Source: 20CM-4-69-16 sp035637455
GTDB taxonomy: Bacteria; Gemmatimonadota; Gemmatimonadetes; Gemmatimonadales; GWC2-71-9
Assembly: GCA_035637455.1 (NCBI GenBank)
Contig: DASPXE010000098.1
Coordinates: forward strand, 1-64,000
Direction: 5' to 3'
DNA: 64,000 nt
The stretch's first letter is position 1. Each line of letters begins with the position of its first letter. The notes below the pieces were generated by a model. The model was not told where the DNA came from and ran no database searches. It worked only from the letters and a program-made list of their open reading frames with translations. Position numbers and translations under genes: made by a program. Positions 7,905 to 16,576 of the stretch are shown piece by piece.

Positions 7905-8899
7905 CGCAGGCTCTCGAGGTAGGCGACCAGCGCCGCGATGTCGGCGTCCGTCAACGGCGGCTGCATCCGCGTCATGAGCGAGCCCGGCTTGAGCGACGGT
8001 GCATCCGCGATCCAGCTGGCGAGGTGCGCCGAGTCGTTGGGAAACAGCCCTGAGGCGAGCGTCGTCCTGCTGCCCACGTGCGTGAGATTGGGTCCAATGA
8101 TTCCCGGCGAGACGCCCTGGATCGTATGGCAGCCGAGACAGGCGCTGCGCGCGAACACGGCCTTGCCGCGCTCCGCGAGGGTCCCCGGAGCCGGCCTGGC
8201 CGGCCCCGCGAGCTGCACCGTCGCCCAGCGCCCGAACCCGGAATCCGAATCGACCACGACGCGGAGTCGCATGTTGGCGTGAGACTCGCCACAGAATTCG
8301 GCGCACTGCCCCGAGTAGTCGCCCATCGAGTCGGCACGGAAGGCGATCCGGTTGATGCGGCCGGGGATGGCGTCCCGCTTGCCGCCCAGCGTTGGCGCCC
8401 AGAACGAGTGGATCACGTCGGCGGAGGTGATGGACAGCTGCACGGACCGGCCGAGGGGGAGGTGCAGCTCGTTGGCGGTGACGAGCCCGAGCTCCGGGTA
8501 GCGGAATTCCCACCACCACTGGTGGCCGATCACGTCCACCTTCAGGGCGTCGGCGGGAGCCTCGCCCGCGGTGGCGAAGATGGTGCGGACCGTGGGCACC
8601 GCCACGAACACGAGGATGACCGCCGGCGCCAGCGTCCACGCGATCTCCATGACCGTATGGCCGTGGGTGGGCCGGGGCGGCGGCCGTCCCTCGCGGTGGC
8701 GGAAGCGGATCAGGGTGACGACCAGGAGCGTCTCAACGACGAGAAAGACGCCGGCCGCCCACCAGAAGATGTCGGTGAAGAGGTGGTCGATCGCCCAGGC
8801 GAAATCCGACCGCGGCTCGAGCGTGCTTTGGGGAAATGGACCGCCGCAGCCCGAAATAGCCAGCGGGACGGTGAGCAGGCAGAGTCGGTATCGCGGCAC
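7901..8899 (-). CDS. ctaC: cytochrome c oxidase subunit II with fused cytochrome c domain (lipoprotein)
   Basis: Subunit II takes electrons through the binuclear CuA centre. CuA ligands are seen in GQCAEFCGESHANM, and the aromatic electron-entry patch in HQWWWEFRYPE. A C-terminal cytochrome c domain carries CLGCH and a distal Met (LMTRMQPP), defining a caa3 enzyme that needs no separate cytochrome c. The GTG at 8897-8899 is chosen because it gives a lipoprotein signal with lipobox ISGC and has AAGGA just upstream; an upstream frame extension of 33 residues looks non-native. It begins seven bases after the stop of the BNR-repeat gene, suggesting cotranscription. Confidence 0.93.
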   Translation of the reverse strand: MPRYRLCLLTVPLAISGCGGPFPQSTLEPRSDFAWAIDHLFTDIFWWAAGVFLVVETLLVVTLIRFRHREGRPPPRPTHGHTVMEIAWTLAPAVILVFVAVPTVRTIFATAGEAPADALKVDVIGHQWWWEFRYPELGLVTANELHLPLGRSVQLSITSADVIHSFWAPTLGGKRDAIPGRINRIAFRADSMGDYSGQCAEFCGESHANMRLRVVVDSDSGFGRWATVQLAGPARPAPGTLAERGKAVFARSACLGCHTIQGVSPGIIGPNLTHVGSRTTLASGLFPNDSAHLASWIADAPSLKPGSLMTRMQPPLTDADIAALVAYLESLR

Positions 8900-8906
8900 A
8901 GCGTCC

Positions 8907-11900
8907 TTAGCGGGTCGACACTTCCCGCGGCACGGGCCGCCGCAGCTCGGCAGCCTTCGGCACGATCGTCGCCGCGCCGGCGCCTCGGAAGGCCGCATTC
9001 ACCGCCCGGAGATCGCGAGTCAGCACGTCCTGGAGCGCGACCAGTTGCTTCTGGACCTCGGGCGCGAACATCTGGAACACCGCGCTCGACTGCGCGGTCG
9101 GGGCCGCGTCGATCCCTCCCACGACGGAGCTCAGCCCGCTGATCCGCTCGACGAGCTTGGGGGGGAAGTTCAGCGGATCCTGGAACGACCGGTTGCGGAC
9201 CTGGTACAGCTCGCCTTCGATCGCACCGAGGCGGTCGCTCAGCGCCCGCGCGAGCGCGCCCAGGCGCGCCGAATCCGACCCCGGCGCGGCGTTCAGCCGG
9301 TCCTCGAGCTGCGCGCGCACGTTGCGAATCGTCATGACCGCGGTGGTGACCGCGTTGACCGTGTCGCGCAAGCGTTGCAGGAACGCGAACTGCGCCCGCA
9401 AGTCGGCCGGCGGCACCTTGGAGCGGGGATCGACCTTGAGCGCGAACCGCTCCACATACGCCCTGCCGCCGGCGCGCAGCCGCACCTGATACACGCCCGG
9501 CAGCGCCATCGGGCCGTCGGTGCCGACCCCCACCATACCCCAGAACGCCGCGGCGTCGGGATAGCGCGCGTTCCAGGCGAACATGTTCAGGCCCGCCTTG
9601 TTCCCCACCCGCGGCGCTGCCGGGGGACGCCGCGGCCACGGCTTATCCTCGTCCTTGAGCGTGTCAGCGGCGAGGATGCTGTCGATCTTCACGCTGTCGG
9701 TGATCCCCGCCTGCTTGAGGCTGTCGGTCCGGAGCCGTCGTGCGCTGTCCGCACGCACGCTGTCTACGACGGTAAGCGAGTCCTGCCGGCTCGTGAAGCT
9801 GCGGATCAGCCGGCCCGCCGGGTCGAGGATCTCGAGCCGCACGTCCTGGTTCTTGCTCTTCAGCCAGTAGTAGATCATCGCGCCGCTGGGCGGGTTCTTC
9901 CCGACCGGGTGTGCGTCCGTGCCGGCACCGAAAAAGCCGCCGCCCCAGTCCACGCGATAGGCATCACGCGGCTTGAACAGGTGCACGCTCTCGCGGGGCA
10001 CCGCGCGTCCCAGCTGGCGCAGCGGCGCGATGTCGTCCAGAATCCAGAACGAGCGTCCGTGCGTCGCGGCGACGAGGTCGCCCTCCTTGACCGCGAGATC
10101 GTGCACCGGCACGATCGGGAGGTTGAGCCGGAGCGACTGCCAGTTCGCCCCGTCATCGAACGACACCCACACGCCCCGCTCGGTGCCGGCGAACAGCAAG
10201 CCGCGGCGGGTCGGGTCTTCGCGCACCACCCGCACGAACTCGGTCGCCGGGATACCCTTCACGATCTTGGCCCAGGTGCGCCCGTAGTCGGTCGTCCGGT
10301 AGATGGAGGGCGCCAGATCGTCGAGCTGGTAGCGGTTCACGGCGAGGTACGCCGTCCCGGGCGCGAAATGCGACGCCTCCAGGATGGACACGCGGGTGAA
10401 CGGCGCGACATCGCGCGGCGTGACGTCCGCCCAGGTCTTTCCGCCGTCGCGCGTGAGATGGACCAGGCCGTCGTCCGACCCCGCCCAGATCAGCCCCTTC
10501 CGGAGCGGCGACTCGGCGAGCGCGAAGATCGTGGCGTAGTACTCGGCCGTCGTCTGGTCGCTCGTGATCGACCCGCCCGAGACGCCGAGCGTCGCGGGAT
10601 CGTGCCGCGTGAGATCGGGCGAGACGGGCGTCCAGCTCTGCCCCTCGTTCACCGACTTGAACAGCACATTGCCGCCGATGTACAGTACCCGCGGATCGTG
10701 CGGCGAGATCAGCAGCGGGGCGGTCCATTGGAAGCGGTACTTCCCTTCCCCGGCCGGGTGACCGTCGGGACTGTCGGGCCAGGGATCTATCTGACGCCAG
10801 AAGCCGGTCTTATGGTCCGCCCGCGCCAGAAAGCCAGAGTTGTCGCCGCCGTACGTGATGTCGGGGTCGTCGGGCCGGGCCTGGATATGGCCTGACTCGC
10901 CGGCCACGTCGTACCACTGCGCCCGATCGATCCCGCCCGGCCAGCGGCTCGGTCCGCACACGCCGGAGTTGTCCTGCTGGGCGCCGCATACCCGGTAGGG
11001 GAAGTGATTGGTCGTGGTGACGTGGTAGAACTGCGCGGTGGCGTAGTCCTGGTCGGACCAGGTCTTGCCACCGTTGAACGACACGTTCGCGCCGCCGTCA
11101 TTTCCCTCGATCATGCGCTGCGGATCGGTCGCCGCGATCCACATGTCGTGGTTGTCCCCGTGCGGGTCGCGCAGGCGCCGGAACGTCGCCCCGCCGTCGG
11201 TCGACTTGTAGGCGAGGACGTTGAGCGCATAGACGGTATTCGTGTCCTTGGGGTCCGCGAAGATGCGCGAGTAGTACCACGGGCGCTGCCGCAGCTTGCG
11301 CTCGCCGTTGATGTAGCGCCACGTGGCGCCGCCGTCCTCCGAGCGGTACACACCGCCCGAGTCGGCCTCGATCAGCGCCCAGAGGCGCGCCGGCTTCGCG
11401 GGCGAGACGGCGAGCCCGATGTTGCCGAGCAACCCCGCCGGCAGACCGGCGTTATGCGTGAGCTCGGTCCAGTGTTCGCCGCCGTCCGAGGACTTGAAGA
11501 TGCCGCCGCCCGCCCCGCCCGAGACCAGCTGCCACGGCTTGCGCTGCGCCTGCCAGAACGCGGCGTACAGCACGGCAGAGTTCGACGGGTCGAGCACGAG
11601 ATCTGAGATCCCCGTCGAGTCGTTGCGGAACAGCACCTTGCGCCAGGTCTTGCCGCCGTCGGTCGTCTTGTAGACGCCGCGGTCCGCGTTGGGGCCGAAG
11701 GCGTGGCCCTGGGCGCCGACCCAGACGGTGTCGGGACTGTTCGGGTGCACACGGACCCGGGAGATCTGGTGGGTGTCCTCCAGCCCCACATGCGTCCACG
11801 TCTTCCCGCCGTCGGTGGTCTTCCACACGCCGTCGCCGTGCGAGACGTTGCCGCGGATCGGGTACTCGCCCGTGCCGACGTAGACGACGTCGGGATTCGA

Positions 11901-12206
11901 CTCGCTCACGCCGATCGCCCCGATCGTCCCGCCGAAGTACTTGTCCGTCACCGGCAGCCAGGTGGCACCGCCGTCGGTGGTCTTGAAGACGCCGCCGCCG
12001 GTCGTCCCCATCCAGTACTCGTTGAGCCGGGCCGCCGAGCCGGCGACGGCCACCGAGCGCCCGCCGCGGAAGATCCCGATCTCGCGCCACTTGAGGGCGG
12101 CGAAGACCGTCGAGTCGTACGGGGCTGGTGCGCCCTGGGCGGGCGCGGGGCGCGCGGATCCGAGCAGACAACCGAAGGCCGCGAGGGCGGTGATACGGGA
12201 GCGCAC
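8907..12206 (-). CDS. large secreted BNR/sortilin-like repeat protein
   Basis: At least ten Asp-box-like repeats (TTDGGATW, TTDGGKTW, SSDGGEHW, TRDGGKTW) are spread over about residues 60-720, indicating one or two large beta-propellers of the VPS10/sialidase-like class. After that lies a region without repeats (about 800-1099) rich in charged helices, with a strongly Ser/Asp/Arg linker near 790-840. The signal peptide follows the GTG at 12204-12206 (RSRITALAAFGCLLGSA), and GGAGG eight bases upstream fixes this start. Such proteins are abundant in Gemmatimonadota and usually annotated as glycosyl hydrolases, but no catalytic residues can be assigned. The oxidase operon follows after seven bases. 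Confidence 0.88.
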   Translation of the reverse strand: MRSRITALAAFGCLLGSARPAPAQGAPAPYDSTVFAALKWREIGIFRGGRSVAVAGSAARLNEYWMGTTGGGVFKTTDGGATWLPVTDKYFGGTIGAIGVSESNPDVVYVGTGEYPIRGNVSHGDGVWKTTDGGKTWTHVGLEDTHQISRVRVHPNSPDTVWVGAQGHAFGPNADRGVYKTTDGGKTWRKVLFRNDSTGISDLVLDPSNSAVLYAAFWQAQRKPWQLVSGGAGGGIFKSSDGGEHWTELTHNAGLPAGLLGNIGLAVSPAKPARLWALIEADSGGVYRSEDGGATWRYINGERKLRQRPWYYSRIFADPKDTNTVYALNVLAYKSTDGGATFRRLRDPHGDNHDMWIAATDPQRMIEGNDGGANVSFNGGKTWSDQDYATAQFYHVTTTNHFPYRVCGAQQDNSGVCGPSRWPGGIDRAQWYDVAGESGHIQARPDDPDITYGGDNSGFLARADHKTGFWRQIDPWPDSPDGHPAGEGKYRFQWTAPLLISPHDPRVLYIGGNVLFKSVNEGQSWTPVSPDLTRHDPATLGVSGGSITSDQTTAEYYATIFALAESPLRKGLIWAGSDDGLVHLTRDGGKTWADVTPRDVAPFTRVSILEASHFAPGTAYLAVNRYQLDDLAPSIYRTTDYGRTWAKIVKGIPATEFVRVVREDPTRRGLLFAGTERGVWVSFDDGANWQSLRLNLPIVPVHDLAVKEGDLVAATHGRSFWILDDIAPLRQLGRAVPRESVHLFKPRDAYRVDWGGGFFGAGTDAHPVGKNPPSGAMIYYWLKSKNQDVRLEILDPAGRLIRSFTSRQDSLTVVDSVRADSARRLRTDSLKQAGITDSVKIDSILAADTLKDEDKPWPRRPPAAPRVGNKAGLNMFAWNARYPDAAAFWGMVGVGTDGPMALPGVYQVRLRAGGRAYVERFALKVDPRSKVPPADLRAQFAFLQRLRDTVNAVTTAVMTIRNVRAQLEDRLNAAPGSDSARLGALARALSDRLGAIEGELYQVRNRSFQDPLNFPPKLVERISGLSSVVGGIDAAPTAQSSAVFQMFAPEVQKQLVALQDVLTRDLRAVNAAFRGAGAATIVPKAAELRRPVPREVSTR

Positions 12207-12292
12207 GGCGAAGACCTCCGAAAGCTGGCGAAGAGTAGGGCGACGCAGCGACGACGTAGCACGCAAATCGGCCGGCCCGCAAGTGGCCCGCC

Positions 12293-12973
12293 CTACGGCT
12301 TTGGCATCATCATCCCCGGCATCTCTTGCGGCTTTTCGGTGATGGAGGACTTCGCGTCCATGCCATGGCCGGTGAGCACCATCTCGCCGCCGTCCTTGGG
12401 GTGGGCCTTGACGATCCCGAAGGGGACGTCGCGCGCCACCCAGGCCTCGCCGCCATCCACGCTCTTGAGGTGCAGCGCCCGCACGGAGCCGGCCGGCACG
12501 GTCACGCTCTCCCAGCCCACGACTTGGGCGCTGGCGCAGCGGCGCGCCACGTCCACCGCTTCGTTGTTTTGCCCCATGTTCTGGCCCATCATGCTCACCA
12601 TCTGGTCCGGCATCTTCATCGCCGGCTGGCCTTCGGTCTTGACGATCATGCCACGGATCGCCGTGGCATCGACTCCGAACCCGGGGACGAGGAGCTGGAG
12701 GATGCCGCCCTTACCGCTCGGCCCGCCGTTGCCGCTGATTTCGAGCCAGTAGAGCGTCGAGTCGCCGCGCCGCTCCTGCCCGACAATCGCTAGGCGCACC
12801 TTCGCTCCGTCCGCCTTGCCGCCGGTCATGGCGTAGGACGACCATTGGCCGACGCTCACCCGGCCGATGGATTTGCAAAGCGCGGTCGCGTTCTGGGCGG
12901 CGAGGGGAACGACGGGCGCAACGACCGACGCGAGCAGGGCAGCGGCACCGAGCGCGCGGTATGGCTTGGTCAT
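12293..12973 (-). CDS. secreted hypothetical protein (Met-rich tail)
   Basis: The ATG at 12971-12973 is fixed by AGGAG seven bases upstream and opens a standard signal peptide (about residues 1-28, cleavage after LAAQ). The mature part of about 200 residues is predicted to be beta-rich (KVRLAIVGQERRGDSTLYWLE is one strand pair) and has two Met-rich stretches (MKMPDQMVSMMGQNMGQ and MPGMMMP at the end). Met clusters can bind copper, but that is only inference here. There is an 86-bp gap to the BNR gene downstream. The family was not recognised with certainty. Confidence 0.65.
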   Translation of the reverse strand: MTKPYRALGAAALLASVVAPVVPLAAQNATALCKSIGRVSVGQWSSYAMTGGKADGAKVRLAIVGQERRGDSTLYWLEISGNGGPSGKGGILQLLVPGFGVDATAIRGMIVKTEGQPAMKMPDQMVSMMGQNMGQNNEAVDVARRCASAQVVGWESVTVPAGSVRALHLKSVDGGEAWVARDVPFGIVKAHPKDGGEMVLTGHGMDAKSSITEKPQEMPGMMMPKP

Positions 12974-13116
12974 GGATGAGCTCCTGACGAGGTGGAAGCA
13001 ACGCACCTACGTAATACCCGCGCGCTCACCGTCGCAACGGGTGGGCTCGCCCGTGCGTCGACGCAGCACGCCGCCAGCATTGACTCGGACGGAGGAGGGA
13101 TGTAATAGGAGTCGCC

Positions 13117-13857
13117 ATGCAAGCCGCGCGATCCCGCATCATCGCCGCCGCGTTCGATCACGGCCAGGTACCCACGATCGCCTGCTTCAACAAGGCGACG
13201 GCGAGCCTGGGCGTGAGCTTCGACCGCTTGATCGCCGCGCTGCAGACGTTCGTCGATGACTACTTCGTGCCTGTTTGGGGCACACCCGCGCAGCTCGTGA
13301 AGACGACGACGTTCCGCAAAGGGGCGTGGGCGATGGCGTTCCTCGACGATGCCGACGTGGCGAACGCGCTCGGCTACCACGATCTCACCCCCGACGGCCT
13401 GCCGCTCTCGAAGGTGTTCGTGAAAACCACGCGCGCCGTCGGCCAGAAGGTGAGCGTCACCGCCTGTCACGAGCTGGCCGAGATGCTGGTCGATCCCGCC
13501 ATCAACCTGTGCGCTACCGGCCCCAACACCGTGTTCTACGCGTACGAGACCGCCGACGCCGTCGAGGAAGTGGAGTTCACGATCCGCGGCATAGCGATGA
13601 GCGATTTCGTCTATCCCGCATGGTTCGAGGGATTTCGCAAACCCCACTCGGCGCAATTCGATTACGCGAAGCGGGTGAGGCGGCCGTTCCAGATCCTGCC
13701 GGGGGGCTACATGAGCGTCTTCAAGAACGGGCGCTGGACGCAGGTTTTCGGGTCAGCCGGGAAAGCCCGCCGCTTCCGTCGGGAAGATCGCCGGGGGCAC
13801 CGCAGCACTTATCGGGGGCGCACGCACCGGATGCGGCCGTCGCGACCAGCCCGTTAA
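13117..13857 (+). CDS. hypothetical protein with HELAE motif
   Basis: The 246-residue product has no signal peptide or membrane helix. Its most conserved-looking segment is VTACHELAEMLVDPAINL (about residues 113-130); H-E-x-x-E followed by a downstream acidic run (YETADAVEEVEF) resembles a metal site but is not a canonical HExxH zinc protease. AGGAG five bases before the ATG supports the start. The last 35 residues are extremely Arg-rich and may be an unstructured or frame-run-on tail. Its stop overlaps the stop of the convergent pilin-like gene by three bases. Function unknown. Confidence 0.6.
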   Translation: MQAARSRIIAAAFDHGQVPTIACFNKATASLGVSFDRLIAALQTFVDDYFVPVWGTPAQLVKTTTFRKGAWAMAFLDDADVANALGYHDLTPDGLPLSKVFVKTTRAVGQKVSVTACHELAEMLVDPAINLCATGPNTVFYAYETADAVEEVEFTIRGIAMSDFVYPAWFEGFRKPHSAQFDYAKRVRRPFQILPGGYMSVFKNGRWTQVFGSAGKARRFRREDRRGHRSTYRGRTHRMRPSRPAR

Positions 13858-14252
13858 GGCAGTGGCGTCGCGCTCGAGGAGGGCTTCTCACACGCCGGCG
13901 CGCCTTCCCGCGTGGCCGGCGCCAGCGGTGTCGAGCCGACGAAGACGGCGCATTGCTGCGTCGTGTTGGGGCTCGAGATCGCTGCGGTCCACCCGTCGCG
14001 GGTCAGCGTGATCGTCGGCACCCGATTGCCGGGCGAGACGTGGTAGGCCGGTCCCGGGTCCGTCGCGTACTTCGCGTTTTCGGCGAGATAATTCTCTTCG
14101 ACCGTCACCAGGTTGCGCAGGTCGGCCTTCAGCGCGGCGACTTGGGCGCGTTCTTTCGTGTTGGCGAGCTTGGGAATCGCGATGGTGGCCAGCAGGCCGA
14201 TGAGCGCCATCACGATGAGCAACTCGATGAGCGTGAAACCGCTGTCCTTCAT
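13854..14252 (-). CDS. type IV pilin-like / pseudopilin protein
   Basis: The N-terminus MKDSG-FTLIELLIVMALIGLLA is a prepilin signal: a five-residue leader ending in Gly, Phe at +1 and Glu at +5, followed by the long hydrophobic assembly helix. Two Cys near the C-terminus (QQCAVF and APACEKP) fit a pilin D-region disulphide. At 132 residues it is a short pilin or pseudopilin. GGAGGG nine bases before the ATG fixes the start. The gene is alone; an assembly ATPase of the PilB class is 18 kb away at 32138, so the two may or may not belong to one machine. Confidence 0.85.
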   Translation of the reverse strand: MKDSGFTLIELLIVMALIGLLATIAIPKLANTKERAQVAALKADLRNLVTVEENYLAENAKYATDPGPAYHVSPGNRVPTITLTRDGWTAAISSPNTTQQCAVFVGSTPLAPATREGAPACEKPSSSATPLP

Positions 14253-14411
14253 ACCGACCAACCCTCCGCGCCGCGTGGAGGCGGCGGTGCACACGCACCA
14301 TTCTGCCGCATGCGCTTCCTGACCGCAAGCGGCGTACCAGGAGGCACACCGCGCCACCAATCCAGCCTTAGCCGGTCCGCAATCCAGCTTCGGGGGGGCA
14401 GAACGGGCCGG

Positions 14412-15251
14412 TCAGGGAATCCCCGCCGCCCACTCGATCCCGCCCAGCAGGTGGTCGAGGAACGGCCGCTCGCTGTAGCTGCACGCCGTATGACCCATCG
14501 CCGTATACCACGCCCGACCGCCGTCGTACGCGTGCTGCCAGCTGACCGGGTGCTCGACCCCCATCTTCCCTCCGGCGTACGTGGTTTCGTCGACTCTGGC
14601 CAGCACCGACACCCCCGTCGGCAGCGCCCGGAAGTTGTACCACTCGTCCGTGCGCACCCACGGGTTGGGAAGCGCGCGGGTAGACTGCTGCCCCGTGTCC
14701 ACTACGACAACGGTGGCCTGTTGGATCGCCGGGTGGGAATCGAACGTGGCACCGAGCAGGGCGTGATACCACGACCAGTCGTACTCGGTATCAGACGCCG
14801 AGTGCACCCCGACGAATCCGTGCCCGGCCCGGACGTAGCGCTCGAACGCCGCCTGCTGCGCGCTGTCCAGCACGTCGCCCGTCGTGTTGAGAAAGACGAC
14901 CGCGGCGAAGCGTGTGAGGTTGGCGTCGTTGAAGACGGTGGGGTCCTCAGTGGCATCGACCGCGAAGTTGTGGAAGGAGCCCAAGACCTCGACGGCGGTG
15001 ATCGCGGCGGGGATCGAGGCGTGGCGGTAGCCGGTGGTGCGCGAGAAAACCAGGATGCGAAACGCGGCGTGGGCCGGCGCCGGTGCCGGCGCGGCGGCGC
15101 CGCTGGTGACGGGGCACACGTCCGCCGGAGCGGCGATAGCCCCTGAATGGCAGGCGAGGACGGCCGCGACGACCGACGAACTGCCGAGACTCACAAGCCT
15201 GGTGACGCTCAGCGGACGCGCGTGTCCGTCGCGATCCAATTCACTTCCCAT
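14412..15251 (-). CDS. ThuA-like domain lipoprotein
   Basis: Residues about 64-275 match the ThuA (trehalose-utilisation-like) fold, a class I glutamine-amidotransferase-like domain: RILVFSRTTGYRHASI, VVFLNTTGDVLD, GHGFVGVHSASDTEYDW, and GGRAWYTAMGHT. These proteins often act on sugar derivatives, but the reaction is generally unknown. The N-terminal region has a lipobox-like AVLAC. The ATG at 15251 lies 43 bases inside the previous gene and has a G-rich stretch upstream; a GTG at 15194 would give a shorter signal peptide. The overlap suggests coupling with the upstream gene. Confidence 0.8.
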   Translation of the reverse strand: MGSELDRDGHARPLSVTRLVSLGSSSVVAAVLACHSGAIAAPADVCPVTSGAAAPAPAPAHAAFRILVFSRTTGYRHASIPAAITAVEVLGSFHNFAVDATEDPTVFNDANLTRFAAVVFLNTTGDVLDSAQQAAFERYVRAGHGFVGVHSASDTEYDWSWYHALLGATFDSHPAIQQATVVVVDTGQQSTRALPNPWVRTDEWYNFRALPTGVSVLARVDETTYAGGKMGVEHPVSWQHAYDGGRAWYTAMGHTACSYSERPFLDHLLGGIEWAAGIP

Positions 15252-15757
15252 GTCTTCCCCCCATCATTCGAGTACGCCTGTTCAAAGCGGCACGAATCCG
15301 CTGTGATGGGCGCGATCACAAATCGCACGAAGATGGCTCGGCCGTTCAGGGCCTCCTGGTCGTAGAACTCACCGCGCCCGTTTTTAAACTCGCCGATGGT
15401 CGGTTGCGCCATGGTCCCGGCGCTGCTGTTGGCGAAATTGAGACTCCATTGGTGGGAGTCGGGATTGTAGAGACGCACGCTCAGACCTTCGAAGTGACCG
15501 CCGGGACCGTCAGCCTCGAGCTCTACCAGATTGGCGCGGCCGTTCCATACCTTGCGGACCACGGTCGTGCCCTCATAGGCGACCCAGGTCGTGGAACCGG
15601 TTAAGGGATGCACGAGGCGTGATAGGTGCGTCTTCCACGTCCCGATCTCGAAATCGAAATCGTGCTGGCCGTCGCGTTGGTTGGCTGGCTGCTGTGTGGA
15701 TTGCGGGAGGGGCTGCAGGATCAAAACCACACCGGACACGAGGAGCCACGTCTTCAT
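15209..15757 (-). CDS. secreted DUF1579-like hypothetical protein
   Basis: GGAGG five bases before the ATG at 15755-15757 gives the start of a 182-residue protein with a signal peptide (TWLLVSGVVLILQPLP). The mature part begins with HDFDFEIGTWKTHLSRL and is dominated by beta strands (WSLNFANSSAG, GEFYDQEALNGRAIFVRF, RFEQAYSNDGGKTWEVNW). This is the pattern of small lipocalin-like proteins annotated DUF1579 or DUF3471; assignment is by resemblance only. The downstream ThuA-like gene overlaps it, so they are probably cotranscribed. Confidence 0.65.
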   Translation of the reverse strand: MKTWLLVSGVVLILQPLPQSTQQPANQRDGQHDFDFEIGTWKTHLSRLVHPLTGSTTWVAYEGTTVVRKVWNGRANLVELEADGPGGHFEGLSVRLYNPDSHQWSLNFANSSAGTMAQPTIGEFKNGRGEFYDQEALNGRAIFVRFVIAPITADSCRFEQAYSNDGGKTWEVNWIATDTRVR

Positions 15758-15983
15758 CAGGGCCTCCGAGGTGATGTCGCCTTCACTCTTGCAATGTAGA
15801 AGAGCAGTGCTTATGCGCGGTCCTCTGCCGCCCACCGCGCGCTCGCTTGTGCTCGTTCGACCTTACTTCCACCACCAACATCTTACGGCGTCGAAGAAAT
15901 AGGCGGTGGCCCACGAACTGGGCGGTGGCCCCACGACACTCCCCAGAGAGAGCCGGACCACGTAAGTTGATTCGCAGCAACGC

Positions 15984-16065
15984 GCGACCGTGGCGGAACT
16001 GGTAGACGCGCAGGACTTAGGATCCTGTGGGGCAACCCGTGGGGGTTCGAGTCCCTCCGGTCGCA
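15984..16065 (+). tRNA. tRNA-Leu (anticodon UAG)
   Basis: The acceptor stem GCGACCG pairs with CGGTCGC, followed by discriminator A; CCA is not encoded. The anticodon stem CAGGA/TCCTG encloses CTTAGGA, giving anticodon UAG (reads CUA). The long variable arm (TGTGGGGCAACCCGTG) and the G-G-G-G-TTCGAGTCCC T arm confirm a class II leucine tRNA of 82 nt. Confidence 0.95.
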
Positions 16066-16085
16066 TTCGCGTGGCCACCAACACC

Positions 16086-16113
16086 GCGGGCCACTCACCC
16101 TCGAGTGGCCCGC
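16086..16113 (+). terminator. hairpin downstream of tRNA-Leu
   Basis: An 11-bp perfect stem (GCGGGCCACTC with GAGTGGCCCGC) and a six-base loop start 20 bases after the tRNA. No T-run follows. It also faces the end of the convergent gene at 16148, so it may work in both directions. Confidence 0.65.
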
Positions 16114-16147
16114 AGCCCATCACCCGGCGGTTGATGCCTACCCGCGT

Positions 16148-16453
16148 CTATTTCTTAGCTCGGTCGCGATCCGCCTGTGCTTGCGCCTCTCGCACGCGCT
16201 GTTGCCGCACCCGGCGGTCCTGCTCCAGGCTGGCGGCTTGATCGGCATGGCGAGCATCCAGTCGCTTCGAGTTTTGCCACCACAGCACGCCAAACAGGCC
16301 GGCCTGCGCGAGCAGGAATGGTATGAAGCCCGAAACCAGCAACCCCGTGACGAACGAGACGCCCAGGCTGGCGATGGCCCACTTCCAGCCGGTCATGTGC
16401 TCGTACTCGGCGGCGCCGTAAAACACGGCCGCGAACGCGAAGGAGCCCCACAT
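16148..16453 (-). CDS. small membrane protein with basic coiled-coil tail
   Basis: The 101-residue product has two hydrophobic helices (about residues 5-18, and 25-60 as a long pair with a Gly/Pro break) and a strongly charged C-terminal helix (about 65-101: LDARHADQAASLEQD, RVREAQAQADRDRAKK). That layout suggests a membrane anchor with a cytoplasmic coiled coil. No Shine-Dalgarno sequence precedes the ATG; CATATT lies six bases upstream, similar to the leaderless promoters elsewhere in the window. Function unknown. Confidence 0.55.
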   Translation of the reverse strand: MWGSFAFAAVFYGAAEYEHMTGWKWAIASLGVSFVTGLLVSGFIPFLLAQAGLFGVLWWQNSKRLDARHADQAASLEQDRRVRQQRVREAQAQADRDRAKK

Positions 16454-16513
16454 AGCGCCAATATGCGAAACAGGGCCTCACTGGGCAACCGGCCGAGGGC
16501 GGGCCGAAACGCC

Positions 16514-16547
16514 CAACCGGCGCCCCGCTCACGCGGGGCGCCGGTTG
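16514..16547 (-). terminator. 15-bp perfect hairpin after the secreted protein gene at 16577
   Basis: CAACCGGCGCCCCGC pairs perfectly with its complement across a four-base TCAC loop, 30 bases beyond the stop codon at 16577. There is no clear T-run, so termination would depend on the very stable stem. Confidence 0.65.
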
Positions 16548-16576
16548 CCTGGGAGGTGCTAGAAAAGTTGGAGGTG

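Noticed and set aside
8571..10895. 774-codon open frame on the plus strand opposite ctaC and the BNR gene
   Set aside because: Antisense to clear oxidase and Asp-box coding sequence; no domain, start site or composition typical of a protein.
15984..16065. tRNA-Leu as an integration site
   Set aside because: No second copy of the tRNA 3' end and no integrase are visible nearby; the flanking genes are ordinary.
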